Source: an uncultured Eubacteriales bacterium (GTDB taxonomy: Bacteria; Bacillota; Clostridia; Oscillospirales; Oscillospiraceae). From it: DNA of 27,049 nt. Under the pieces are notes generated by a model. It ran no database searches. It was not told the DNA's origin and worked only from the letters and a program-made list of their open reading frames with translations. Shown in pieces: positions 1-6,584 of the stretch. The position numbers and the translations under genes were made by a program. Location: NCBI GenBank assembly GCA_958402445.1, contig CATXTO010000024.1, positions 1 through 27,049 of the forward strand. The letters run 5' to 3'. Within the stretch, counting starts at the first letter, position 1; each line of letters opens with the position of its first letter.

Positions 1-16
1 ATTTTCCTACATCAAG

Positions 17-55
17 GGGGCTTTGTCTATTGTCCGTTTTTTCTGGTCCTGTTCA
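17..55 (-). repeat. 39-bp terminal repeat, left copy; probable insertion-sequence end
   Basis: This segment is an exact reverse complement of 27011-27049. Read outward on the minus strand it starts TGAACAGGACC and passes through an A-rich stretch to CGGACA. That layout resembles the terminal inverted repeats of IS3-family elements, which start TG and have an AAAA..GGACA block; this comparison is from memory. It follows directly on the truncated end of the serine recombinase gene, which suggests that an insertion sequence cut that gene. No transposase is inside the window, so the family call is inference. Confidence 0.5.
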
Positions 56-77
56 ACAGTTCCGGGGGGCTTTCGAT

Positions 78-815
78 TTACACGCCCTGGGCCTTGAAGT
101 ATTCGTAAATATCCATATCGGCCTGGACGTAAACCGGGTTCCGTAAAAGCTGGCCCAAAAAGCCGCGTTTGAGCGTTTTTCCATATACCAGAATGTTCTG
201 CGTGGTGAAGTACCGGGTAATGTCGCCGTATGAGGTTTCCGGCTCCGCGTACATTTCAATCATCATCTCAACGTAATCCATCTCCGTGTTTTCCACCAGC
301 TTTTTTGTCTTGATCCCGTCCATAACGATGGGCTCCAGGTCAAAACCGTAAGCCGCCCGGCCCCGCATATAGTAGCCTTTGGCGCACCGGGAATAGAAAG
401 CGTCCGTCACACGCATTTGGATGCTTTCGCGTTCCAGCTGCGCGAACACGATACAGATGTTGAGCATTGCCCGGCCCATCGGGGTTGAGGTATCAAATTT
501 TTCCGTGCAGGAGACAAACTCCACATTGTACTGCTTGAATATTTCCATGAGCTTTGCGGAGTCTACGATGGAGCGGCTGATCCTGTCCAGCTTGTAAACG
601 ACCACCCGTTTAATCAGCCTGGCCTTAATATCCCCTAAAAGCCGCTGAAAGTCGGGGCGGTCAATGTTCTTGCCGGAATAGCCCTTGTCTTTATATTCCT
701 TTCCCTCACCGCCTTTTAATTCGTACCGGCAAAATTCAAACTGGCTTTCAATGCTGATACTGTCCTTTTTGTCAATGGATTGTCTGCCGTAAATCGCGTC
801 TATTCTGTTATCCAT
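78..815 (-). pseudogene. Large serine recombinase, 3'-truncated (catalytic half only)
   Basis: Site-specific recombinase of the resolvase/invertase superfamily, of the kind that excises and integrates clostridial conjugative or mobilizable elements. The N-terminal catalytic domain is intact: YGRQS at residues 9-13 supplies the nucleophile Ser13, and the YKDKGYSGKNIDRPDF, YKLDRISRS and FAQLERESIQMR motifs follow. The start of the recombinase (DNA-binding) domain follows, ending at NPVYVQADMDIYEYFKAQGV. Family members are usually about 500-560 residues, and this one has 245. The Zn-ribbon and coiled-coil regions are missing, and the reading frame stops about 20 bp before the 39-bp repeat at 17-55. 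The ATG at 813-815 is preferred to the upstream TTG at 848 because AAGGAG lies just before it. Without the C-terminal half it probably cannot carry out integration. It is not the missing N-terminal part of the 4543-5303 remnant, which belongs to a different subfamily. Confidence 0.85.
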
Positions 816-859
816 AATTAGCTCCTTTTCCGTTGGAACAGGAGCCAACCTACAAGTAT

Positions 860-888
860 ATTATACCTCTGCCGGCCATCTTCAACAA
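860..888 (-). promoter_or_regulatory. Sigma-A promoter of the recombinase gene
   Basis: On the minus strand, TTGTTG (883-888) and TATAAT (860-865) are separated by 17 nt. This gives a leader of about 40 nt before the ATG at 815. The boxes are read from sequence; activity is inferred. Confidence 0.65.
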
Positions 889-908
889 GGATGCCGCTGC
901 AAAGGGGA

Positions 909-947
909 ACGGGCGACCTCTGGACATTTTGTCCAGAGGTCGCCCGT
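909..947. repeat. Palindromic repeat P1 (CTGGAC-N5-GTCCAG family)
   Basis: Perfect 17-bp arms (909-925 and 931-947) flank the 5-nt loop ATTTT. The core is TGGAC/GTCCA. It is the longest of six related hairpins between 0.9 and 4.4 kb. Its loop is the complement of the AAAAT loop seen in most other copies, so this copy points the other way. It lies just upstream of the recombinase promoter. Confidence 0.85.
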
Positions 948-1056
948 CCTGTGTCAGGGGAAAGAAAAATATCCCTCTATCAATCAACCGCACATTAGGG
1001 CCGAAAGTGCCCCCCCTAATGATAAATACTGTGTAAACTTTCAGTCCCGGTACTAC

Positions 1057-1077
1057 TTCTGGACAAAATGTCCAGAA
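1057..1077. repeat. Palindromic repeat P2
   Basis: Eight-bp perfect arms (TTCTGGAC and GTCCAGAA) flank AAAAT. It lies 38 bp beyond the end of the response regulator gene, where it could act as a terminator or an operator. It has no T-tract. Confidence 0.8.
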
Positions 1078-1114
1078 ATGACAGCAATGTAACAATACCA
1101 CGATTAGACGTTTG

Positions 1115-1823
1115 TTATTCCTTTTTACGTTTAGGGTCTATAAAGTGATAACCCACGCCTCGGACGTTTTCAATGCAGTCCCCGCCGTCCAGCTTTTGCC
1201 GCAGGCGGCTCACGCTAACAAGGATGGCGTTGGTTTCGTCACCAGAAAAATCATCCCCCCATACATAGTAGCGCAGTTGTTCATGGGTCAGCACCCGCCC
1301 TGCCTGAGAGGAAAACACATATAGAAGATCAAACTCCCGGCGGGGCAAGTCCAATTCCCGCCCATTGTATACCACACGGCGGGTAAGGGGATCGATCAAC
1401 AGGTTTTCAAACGTGACGATGGTGTAGCACCGCTGGCCGGGCAGGGGCGGCGGCGTTATAGCGCCGGAGCAGGGCCTGGGCTCGTATCAGACACTCCCGC
1501 AGTTCTAGGGGCTTTTCCATGAAATCGTCCGCGCCCATATGAAAGGCCCGTTCCCGGCGGTCAATACCGCCCTGAAAGGACAGCACCAGGATCGGCATAT
1601 TCCTCATTTGCCGCATGAACCGGAGCAGTTGGAGCCCGTCCGTTTCCGACAGGTAGATGTCCAGGATCACAAGCTCGTAGTTATGGCGGTTAAGGCGCTC
1701 GATGCCGTCTATCACAGACAGGGTATAATAAGCACCGATGCCGTATTCAGTCAAGGAGTACTTGATGGCTTTGCAGTTTTTCAAGTCGCTGTCAATAATC
1801 AAAACTCTCTGCTCCGCGTTCAT
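1115..1823 (-). pseudogene. OmpR-family response regulator, frameshifted in the linker
   Basis: Two-component response regulator split into two frames. Residues 1-120 (codons from 1823 down) form a receiver domain with the acidic pair Asp11/Asp13, phospho-acceptor Asp55 (LVILDIYL) and Lys104 (MEKPL). The DNA-binding half (1115-1399) is a winged helix of the OmpR/PhoB type, recognisable by LDLPRREFDLLYVF, ETNAILVSVSRLRQKL and VRGVGYHF. The two frames differ by one base. In the +1-shifted frame the linker reads GQRCYTIVTFENLLIDPLTR without a stop, so a single-base change near 1440 explains the break. The ribosome binding site AAAGGAGGG precedes ATG 1823. No histidine kinase is adjacent. A sequencing error or programmed shift is possible, but the surrounding decay favours a pseudogene. 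Confidence 0.8.
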
Positions 1824-1853
1824 AGCGAGGCCCTCCTTTCCGATTGTTGGCCC

Positions 1854-1888
1854 CTATCACCTCTGGACAAAATGTCCAGAGGTGATAG
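1854..1888. repeat. Palindromic repeat P3
   Basis: Fifteen-bp perfect arms (1854-1868 and 1874-1888) flank AAAAT, with arm core CACCTCTGGAC. It lies 31 bp upstream of the response regulator start codon, between its Shine-Dalgarno and any upstream promoter. That position suits an operator or a leader hairpin. Confidence 0.85.
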
Positions 1889-1923
1889 ACAGCCTTGTTT
1901 ATAAAATACTTCCGTACAACTCG

Positions 1924-2022
1924 TTAACCTTTTCTGCCCCTCTCATCTTGAATACAATAGACTGCTCGCAGTCCTTGGTACATATCAGAAATCATTTCAC
2001 TAATTTTGCTATCTTCTAAGTC
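1924..2022 (-). pseudogene. Short open segment joined to the duplicated regulator fragment
   Basis: A 32-codon stop-free stretch (minus strand) begins DLEDSKISEMISDMYQGLRA and ends at TAA 1924-1926. It starts where the duplicated response-regulator fragment loses homology, in a different frame. The composition looks protein-like, so it may be the 3' end of another element gene joined by deletion. I do not recognise the family, and no start codon or ribosome binding site belongs to it. Confidence 0.3.
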
Positions 2023-2093
2023 AAGGCGTACTTGATGGCTTTGCAGTTTTTTAAATCGCTATCAATAATCAAAACTCTTTGCTCCGTGTTCAT
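2016..2093 (-). pseudogene. Duplicate 5' fragment of the response regulator
   Basis: Codes for MNTEQRVLIIDSDLKNCKAI followed by KYALT and a stop. This is nearly identical to the first 25 residues of the response regulator at 1115-1823, where Ala3 replaces Thr3 and Ser23 replaces Ala23. The leader is duplicated too: the same AGGAGGG ribosome binding site and a copy of the palindrome (P4) lie upstream, about 270 bp from the first copy. It keeps only the first beta strand and helix of a receiver domain and cannot function as a regulator. Confidence 0.75.
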
Positions 2094-2127
2094 AGTGTAG
2101 CCCTCCTTTCCGATTGCTGGCCCGTCA

Positions 2128-2150
2128 CTTCTGGACAAAATGTCCAGAAG
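2128..2150. repeat. Palindromic repeat P4
   Basis: Nine-bp arms (CTTCTGGAC and GTCCAGAAG) flank AAAAT. It belongs to the duplicated leader of the response-regulator fragment and lies between that fragment and the 3' end of the CPBP protease gene. It could terminate the protease operon, although a T-tract is absent. Confidence 0.8.
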
Positions 2151-2177
2151 CCACCTGGTTTAATGTTAAGTACAGCC

Positions 2178-2885
2178 TTATTCTGCTTTTTTCAATATCC
2201 ATAGTGCATATCCAAGAGAAATAACGCACAATACAATGGAGTTAATAATACTGATCATTTGCGTTCTTTGAACAGCAAAGATAGATAGTGAATTCAAAGT
2301 GCTATGCGCAATGATACACGGCAAAAGGCTCTTTCCCTTATAGAAAATAATCGTAAATAAAAAGCCTATTGCAGTTGCATAGCAGATTTGTAAAAGCGTG
2401 GGTATCAACTCTCTGCCGTTCAGCAAGTTTACAATATGCCCCAAGCCAAAGGTAATACTTGAAATGAAAATCGCTAACTTTACATTATCTTTGCACATCG
2501 CTTTGAAAAGAAAACCACGGAAGATAACTTCCTCAATGAATCCGACACAAAGCATACTCAGAATAAATAAAACGGTTTCCAGCGCAGCAACATTCATTGT
2601 AACGCCGTTCCACAAATTAACGCTTATCATCAAAACAAGCGGAATAAAGTACAGATAGTTTTTTAGGCCCCCCATGAGAGAACATAAGCCGTATTGTTTT
2701 GATAAGTCGTGCTTTTTAATAAAACCGAAAATAAGCAGAGCAAAGGCTATACTCACAGGTGCGGTGATTATCTTTTTAACGCCGAGCGAAGCCGAAAAGT
2801 TGTCAGCAACACTAAGCAAAACAACATAGGCAATAATCCACGCCAACGAAAAGTTCAATTCATTTTTCTCATATAAACGATACAT
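2178..2885 (-). CDS. CPBP-family intramembrane glutamic protease (CAAX/Abi type)
   Basis: Predicted multi-pass membrane protein of 235 residues with about seven hydrophobic segments. Residues 118-130 carry the EExxxR motif (EEVIFRGFLFKAM), followed by FGLGHIVN with His150 and a third motif around His194 (IIAHSTLN). These are the catalytic residues of the CPBP (Rce1-like) family, whose bacterial members process peptides or protect against bacteriocins. The substrate cannot be told from sequence. It starts 1 bp after the TetR stop codon and takes its ribosome binding site (GGGAGGATC) from the end of that gene, so the two are one operon. The segment is much more AT-rich than the chromosome to its right, which suggests recent transfer. 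Confidence 0.9.
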   Translation of the reverse strand: MYRLYEKNELNFSLAWIIAYVVLLSVADNFSASLGVKKIITAPVSIAFALLIFGFIKKHDLSKQYGLCSLMGGLKNYLYFIPLVLMISVNLWNGVTMNVAALETVLFILSMLCVGFIEEVIFRGFLFKAMCKDNVKLAIFISSITFGLGHIVNLLNGRELIPTLLQICYATAIGFLFTIIFYKGKSLLPCIIAHSTLNSLSIFAVQRTQMISIINSIVLCVISLGYALWILKKAE

Positions 2886-2886
2886 T

Positions 2887-3450
2887 TTACGATCCTCCCT
2901 TTAACGCATATAGCGTACCGTCAAATATCAAATCCAAATCCGATAAAATGGTTTCTTCATCGTATTCCATATCGTTGTTTGCAAACATACTGGCATATCC
3001 ATGAGCAAACAAAAATAGAGATTTGAAAATTACCCGTGCTTGTTCAATGGGGATATTTCTTGTTTTTGATATAGTCTCAAAAATAAATTCTGCTTCTTCG
3101 GCACTTGTCAAATCAGAAACACTTTTTCCTGAAAATTCATTTGTTTGAAACAGAAAACGAAACAGATGCTTTTCTTTTGCCCCAAATCGGATATATTGCA
3201 GCCCGATACTTTTCATAGGGGATTGTCCTTGAATATCAGCGATGTACGCCGAGTGAAATTCATCTGCCTTGACGTACACAGCCTTTTTCAATTCCTCTAT
3301 TGTTTTGAAATGATACATAACAGGTTGAGTGGAACAATTCAATTTTTTTGATACAGTTCGAGCATTGATAGTTTCGGCACCATCATTTCGTGCTATCTCA
3401 AATGCTGCGTCTATAATCATATCCCTTGTAATTTTCGCCTTTGGCGGCAC
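2887..3450 (-). CDS. TetR/AcrR-family transcriptional regulator
   Basis: A 187-residue regulator. Residues 6-55 form the TetR helix-turn-helix domain (ITRDMIIDAAFEIARNDGAE, then TVSKKLNCSTQPVMYHFKTI), and the remainder is a helical ligand-binding domain. The start is GTG at 3450: no ATG fits better, and GGAGGTG lies 6 nt upstream. It is transcribed first in a two-gene operon with the CPBP protease. A perfect 34-bp palindrome covers the -10 box, so the protein very probably represses its own operon until a ligand binds. The base composition is low in GC, like its partner gene. Confidence 0.9.
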   Translation of the reverse strand: MPPKAKITRDMIIDAAFEIARNDGAETINARTVSKKLNCSTQPVMYHFKTIEELKKAVYVKADEFHSAYIADIQGQSPMKSIGLQYIRFGAKEKHLFRFLFQTNEFSGKSVSDLTSAEEAEFIFETISKTRNIPIEQARVIFKSLFLFAHGYASMFANNDMEYDEETILSDLDLIFDGTLYALKGGS

Positions 3451-3465
3451 TTAGTACACCTCCGA

Positions 3466-3499
3466 ACTATAATCATTGTTATATAACAATGATTATAGT
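3466..3499. promoter_or_regulatory. 34-bp perfect palindrome, probable TetR operator
   Basis: Every base of this segment pairs in a perfect inverted repeat with half-site ACTATAATCATTGTTAT and no spacer. It lies between the ribosome binding site of the tetR gene and its -35 box and contains the -10 TATAAT. The position and symmetry fit autorepression by a TetR dimer pair. The binding itself is inferred. Confidence 0.85.
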
Positions 3500-3520
3500 C
3501 TGCTTTTGGCCTATTGTCAA
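3492..3520 (-). promoter_or_regulatory. Consensus sigma-A promoter of the tetR-CPBP operon
   Basis: On the minus strand, TTGACA (3515-3520) and TATAAT (3492-3497) are separated by exactly 17 nt. Both boxes are perfect consensus, and the -10 box lies inside the 34-bp palindrome. Confidence 0.85.
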
Positions 3521-3660
3521 TAGCTTTAGCATAAAAGTTACAAATGCAGACATAAGTGAGTTTGCACTACCGGCAAGCAGGGAAAGCGTATAACCCTTGC
3601 GATTTTTGCGGCCCCGGCAGGCCCGAAAAAATGCTTGTTGGGGAGCCTCCCCAAACCCGG

Positions 3661-3687
3661 CACTTCTGGACATAATGTCCAAAAGTG
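3661..3687. repeat. Palindromic repeat P5 (imperfect)
   Basis: Arms CACTTCTGGAC and GTCCAAAAGTG flank ATAAT, with one mismatched pair. It lies 3' of the relaxase-like remnant on the minus strand. Confidence 0.7.
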
Positions 3688-3705
3688 ATGGCTGCGTCCC
3701 CGGCA

Positions 3706-3855
3706 CTATCGCGCCTGCTCCTTATCCCTGCCGGGGGCCGTGATCCCCAGCAGATGGTCGATGTTCGTCTTGACGGCCAGGGCCTCCCGCATATCCCGCT
3801 GGGCCGCGTGTTACTTGGCATAGAGGGCTCTTTTCTTCTCCTCCAGCTATTCTCT
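3706..3855 (-). pseudogene. Probable C-terminal remnant of a mobilization relaxase
   Basis: One minus-strand frame reads SRE*LEEKKRALYAK*, then HAAQRDMREALAVKTNIDHL and LGITAPGRDKEQAR, ending at TAG 3706-3708. Two in-frame stops can each be explained by one substitution (CAG to TAG, TAC to TAA). From memory the string resembles the extreme C-terminus of relaxases carried by clostridial mobilizable and conjugative elements. The catalytic N-terminal domain is absent. The neighbouring recombinase fragments support an element origin. The family call is tentative and rests on about 45 residues. Confidence 0.4.
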
Positions 3856-3859
3856 GGAC

Positions 3860-4370
3860 AATATTTGGGCAAAACCGGGATATGGCATGGAAAGAGACCA
3901 GCCACACCGGAACAGGTTTCACGGAGCCTTAAAATAAGCTGGGTTCCAGGGGCCTGACTATCCACACCCATGCCTCAAATGTTACGCTTTGAAGCCCAAA
4001 ACAGGGGCAGGCCATAGAAAGATACCAGCCCCCACCAAATCGAGCCCGCTAAGCCTTGAAATAAGCGGCTTTTTTAGAGCTAAAAGCTAACAGGTCAGCC
4101 CTCGGTTCCGTGTGTGTTTCGTTTCCATGCGATTCGATTTTTTAGTTTGCGTATTCAACCTTATTCCCCCGCCTTTTTCCAATCATGGAAAAGGGGGCGG
4201 CTCTGGAGGATATATCCCCCGCCGCGTCCCTGGTGGATAGCACAGTCAGGGCCGCCCGTCAAGGGTAAACCGCCGCAAGCGGCGGCGCATTCGCGCCCTT
4301 GACAGACAACCCTGCTGTAATGCAGCTACGGGGGAAATACACCCACAGGAGCCATGTTGACACGATACGT
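3860..4370. other. Non-coding element remnant with oriT-like nested hairpins
   Basis: No credible gene is visible here. The notable part is 4258-4303, where GTCAAGGG and CCCTTGAC form outer arms around an inner hairpin CCGCCG-CAAG-CGGCGG. A smaller CTGC-GCAG hairpin follows near 4312-4325, and a C-rich/G-rich imperfect inverted repeat lies at about 4166-4200. Nested hairpins next to relaxase and recombinase remnants are what an origin of transfer looks like. A nick site cannot be assigned. Confidence 0.3.
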
Positions 4371-4372
4371 CA

Positions 4373-4397
4373 ACCTCTGGACAAAATGTCCAAAGGT
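4373..4397. repeat. Palindromic repeat P6 (imperfect)
   Basis: Arms ACCTCTGGAC and GTCCAAAGGT flank AAAAT, with one mismatched pair. It lies about 150 bp upstream of the second recombinase remnant. It is the last member of the family; none was seen in the remaining 22 kb. Confidence 0.7.
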
Positions 4398-4470
4398 ACG
4401 CGGGGTAATGCTATCGACAGGACGATCCTGCCTTGCCCAGTAGTGTCCACTGCAGTTTTCCCATGCACGC

Positions 4471-4505
4471 AAAAAGCCACCCATTGTCTCCAATGGCGGC
4501 TTTTT
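4471..4505. terminator. Bidirectional Rho-independent terminator
   Basis: AAAAAGCC...CCATTG pairs with CAATGGCGGCTTTTT around a TCTC loop, with one bulged position. The hairpin has T-runs for either direction. It sits upstream of the recombinase remnant and probably closed a gene that is now lost. Confidence 0.7.
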
Positions 4506-4542
4506 GTTGTAGGTTGGCCCCTGTGTTTTCAATTGTTTTATT

Positions 4543-5303
4543 ATGCCCTTGTCAAGAACCTTTAACTATTTCGAGGAACGGCAAGACCACTTTGTATGCT
4601 CCAACTACAAGAGCAACACGGGGACTTGCTCGGCCCACTTTATCCGGGCCGTGGTGCTGGAAAAGCTGGTGCTGGAACACCTGCAACGGACAGTCCAATA
4701 CGTGCGGGAATACGAGAATGAGTTTGTTCAATCTATGGGGGAGAAGTCTGCGGCAGACCGCCGCAAGGAAATCTCCGCAAAACGCCGGGGGCTGTCGCAG
4801 GCCCAGCGGCGCATGGAGGAACTGGACAGGCTTTTCCAGCGGCTCTATGAGGACAATGTTTCCGGGAAAATCTCTGACGAACGGTTTACAGAGCTGTCCG
4901 GCGGCTATGAAGCCGAACAGAAAGAGTTACAGGAAAAGGTTGCTATCCTGCAAGCGGAACTGACGGGGCAGGAGGAACGGTCATGAACCTTGACCGCTTC
5001 CTAGCCATCGTCAAGAAGTACACCGAAATAGAAAAGCTGACGCCCACCATCTTAAACGAGTTTGTAGAAAAAATCATTGTCCACGCCCAGGACAAGAGTA
5101 CCGGGAAACGGGTGCAGCAGGTGGAAATCATTTATAACTGTGTCGGTGTGATTGACTTACCAGATACCAACGAAACGGACAGAAAACGGCATAGCCAAAA
5201 TGACTATGTCGCTTGCTGTAACATTACTCCTTTATTGGGGGCCGCCAAAAGGGGCGCCGTCATCGCGCCTGTTCAGCGCTGGGTTCAAAGCTGCGGCGGC
5301 TAG
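4543..5303 (+). pseudogene. C-terminal half of a second large serine recombinase, frameshifted
   Basis: From about 4558 the frame encodes the second half of a recombinase zinc ribbon (FVCSNYKSNTGTCSAHFIR, Cys pair) and then VVLEKLVLEHL. A long coiled coil follows (KRRGLSQAQRRMEELDRLF through EKVAILQAELTGQEERS), ending at TGA 4984-4986. The frame resumes one base off at ATG 4983 with NLDRFLAIVKKYTEIEKLTP and the conserved LNEFVEKIIVHAQDKSTGKR (DUF4368-like tail), stopping at 5303. The catalytic domain and the first half of the zinc ribbon are missing. This is the subfamily found in TnpX/TndX-like conjugative transposons. Its zinc ribbon and tail do not match the catalytic half at 78-815, so it marks a second, older element. 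Confidence 0.8.
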
Positions 5304-5397
5304 GCCGCGTATTTTTTGTGCTTCTTCTCACAGGCTGTCTCCGCATTCCTCTTTTTCGGCCTAACTCCAAATAGTCCAGATGAAACGGGATAAAATC

Positions 5398-5431
5398 AAA
5401 GAGACAGGCGGGAATTCCCGCCTGCCTCTTT
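5398..5431. terminator. Terminator hairpin between the recombinase remnant and hsp20
   Basis: AAAGAG, then the perfect palindrome CAGGCGGGAATTCCCGCCTG (5405-5424), then CTCTTT make one long stem with a single unpaired base on each side. It lies 80 bp past the hsp20 stop codon and at the end of the oppositely oriented recombinase remnant, so it can serve both strands. The T-tracts are short. Confidence 0.7.
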
Positions 5432-5510
5432 CCCTGATGCACCGGTGTCCCTTTTGCCAGTAACATTTTTTCAAGCAGAAGAGAGTTCCCGGGCGCTATA
5501 AGCTAATTTT

Positions 5511-5945
5511 TTATTCAATTTCCAGTGTACGGGTCTGGGGCGTGATCTCCGCCCGCTTGGGAAGGGTCAAGGTCAGGACGCCGTTCTGATAGGCGGCTTT
5601 CATTTTGCCGGTATCAATATCAGACACGTCAAAGCTGCGGCTGTAACTGCCCCAGGTGCGCTCTCTGCGGATATAATTGCCCTTTTTATCCTTTTCGTCG
5701 GACTGCTCGCTATGCTCGGCTGAGATGGTCAGGTTGTTGTCGCTGAGCTGGATCTTAATGTCTTCCTTGCGGAAGCCGGGCAGCTCCGCCTCCAGGATGT
5801 AGGTGTTGCCCTCCTCCCGAATATCCGTTTTAAAGGAGCTGAAGGTATCTCCGCCAAAGAATCTGCGTTCCATTTCGTCCATAAAGCGGAAGGGATCATA
5901 ATAGGAAATGTCGTTGTTTTTCCGGTAGGGTGTTAGATTAAACAT
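5511..5945 (-). CDS. Hsp20 / alpha-crystallin family small heat-shock protein
   Basis: ATP-independent holdase chaperone of 144 residues, the normal size for bacterial sHSPs. The N-terminal arm (residues 1-35, YDPFRFMDEMERRFF) resembles that of clostridial Hsp18. The alpha-crystallin domain starts at about residue 39 (TDIREEGNTYILEAELPGFR) and ends with the A-x-x-x-NGVLTLTLPK motif, followed by a short C-terminal tail ending RTLEIE. The ribosome binding site AGGAGG lies 8 nt before ATG 5945. A perfect CIRCE operator upstream puts it under HrcA heat-shock control. It is monocistronic and closed by the hairpin at 5398-5431. Confidence 0.95.
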   Translation of the reverse strand: MFNLTPYRKNNDISYYDPFRFMDEMERRFFGGDTFSSFKTDIREEGNTYILEAELPGFRKEDIKIQLSDNNLTISAEHSEQSDEKDKKGNYIRRERTWGSYSRSFDVSDIDTGKMKAAYQNGVLTLTLPKRAEITPQTRTLEIE

Positions 5946-6073
5946 ACTGAAAACCTCCTGTTGTTCTAGGTGCGGGCCCCCGGTTTTGCCAGGACCCTGT
6001 GTTTTTTCTTTGTCTATATCCTACACCGCTTCTATGAACATTTTTATGAAAATCTATGAACGAATTGTGAATT

Positions 6074-6100
6074 TTAGCACTCTTCATTATAGAGTGCTAA
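6074..6100. promoter_or_regulatory. CIRCE operator (HrcA site) overlapping the hsp20 promoter
   Basis: TTAGCACTC-N9-GAGTGCTAA is a perfect match to the known CIRCE consensus. On the minus strand the nine-base spacer contains a perfect -10 box, TATAAT (6086-6091), so HrcA bound here would cover the promoter. The -35 region 17 nt upstream is only a T-rich stretch. This implies a leader of about 130 nt before hsp20. Confidence 0.95.
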
Positions 6101-6203
6101 AACGAAGCAAAAAATAGTGCCGCAGGCCGCTGGCGCAGACCGATCCGGGTGTATGAGGTGCAAACGGAACGGCTGGTGGATTTAACGCAATGAAAGCAAG
6201 GAA

Positions 6204-6584
6204 TTAGGAATCATAGGATTTTTGCCTTAAATCGGCCACTTTATTGCAAATATCCCGATTGAATTTTCCCCGCCAGGCAGCCGGATCCGTTTTGACATTG
6301 CGCAGCAGTTCGTCCACAAAAGTGGCGACGTCTTCGCCAGTGATTTCCAAAACAGGCTTTCCCTCCGCGGCGCCTTCTTCAAATAAATCCAGCAATCCAT
6401 AATGAAGCTCCAGCATGTCATAGCCGTCCCCTGTTACAGAACCCCACGTTTGCTCCTGCATTTTCTTATATACATACTGATAGTCTTTGGGAAGCGATTT
6501 GACTCTAGCCATTTGCAGCCTGTATTCCCGTTTTCCTTCCATCATTTTCTTAATATTAAAATATTTATTCCAAAAATCATTCAC
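6204..6584 (-). CDS. DUF1048 family protein
   Basis: Small soluble protein of 126 residues. Its second half carries the conserved DUF1048 signature (LLDLFEEGAAEGKPVLEITG followed by EDVATFVDELLR). Family members are repeatedly found beside PadR regulators, and some are fused to them; the biochemical role is not established. The ATG at 6584 overlaps the last codons of padR by 8 bp, so the two are translationally coupled. Being the product of a PadR target operon, it may act with the regulator in envelope or drug stress, but that is inference. The sequence after it (6101-6203) holds no gene. Confidence 0.85.
   Translation of the reverse strand: MNDFWNKYFNIKKMMEGKREYRLQMARVKSLPKDYQYVYKKMQEQTWGSVTGDGYDMLELHYGLLDLFEEGAAEGKPVLEITGEDVATFVDELLRNVKTDPAAWRGKFNRDICNKVADLRQKSYDS

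Noticed and set aside
3853..3875. Possible seventh palindrome copy (CTCTGGACAATAT)
   Set aside because: The second arm does not pair; only half of the core is present, so it may be chance.
6119..6193. Stop-free plus-strand segment ending RVYEVQTERLVDLTQ
   Set aside because: Protein-like but very short, with no start or ribosome binding site, and near the CIRCE region; perhaps the remnant of a lost gene, but not supportable.
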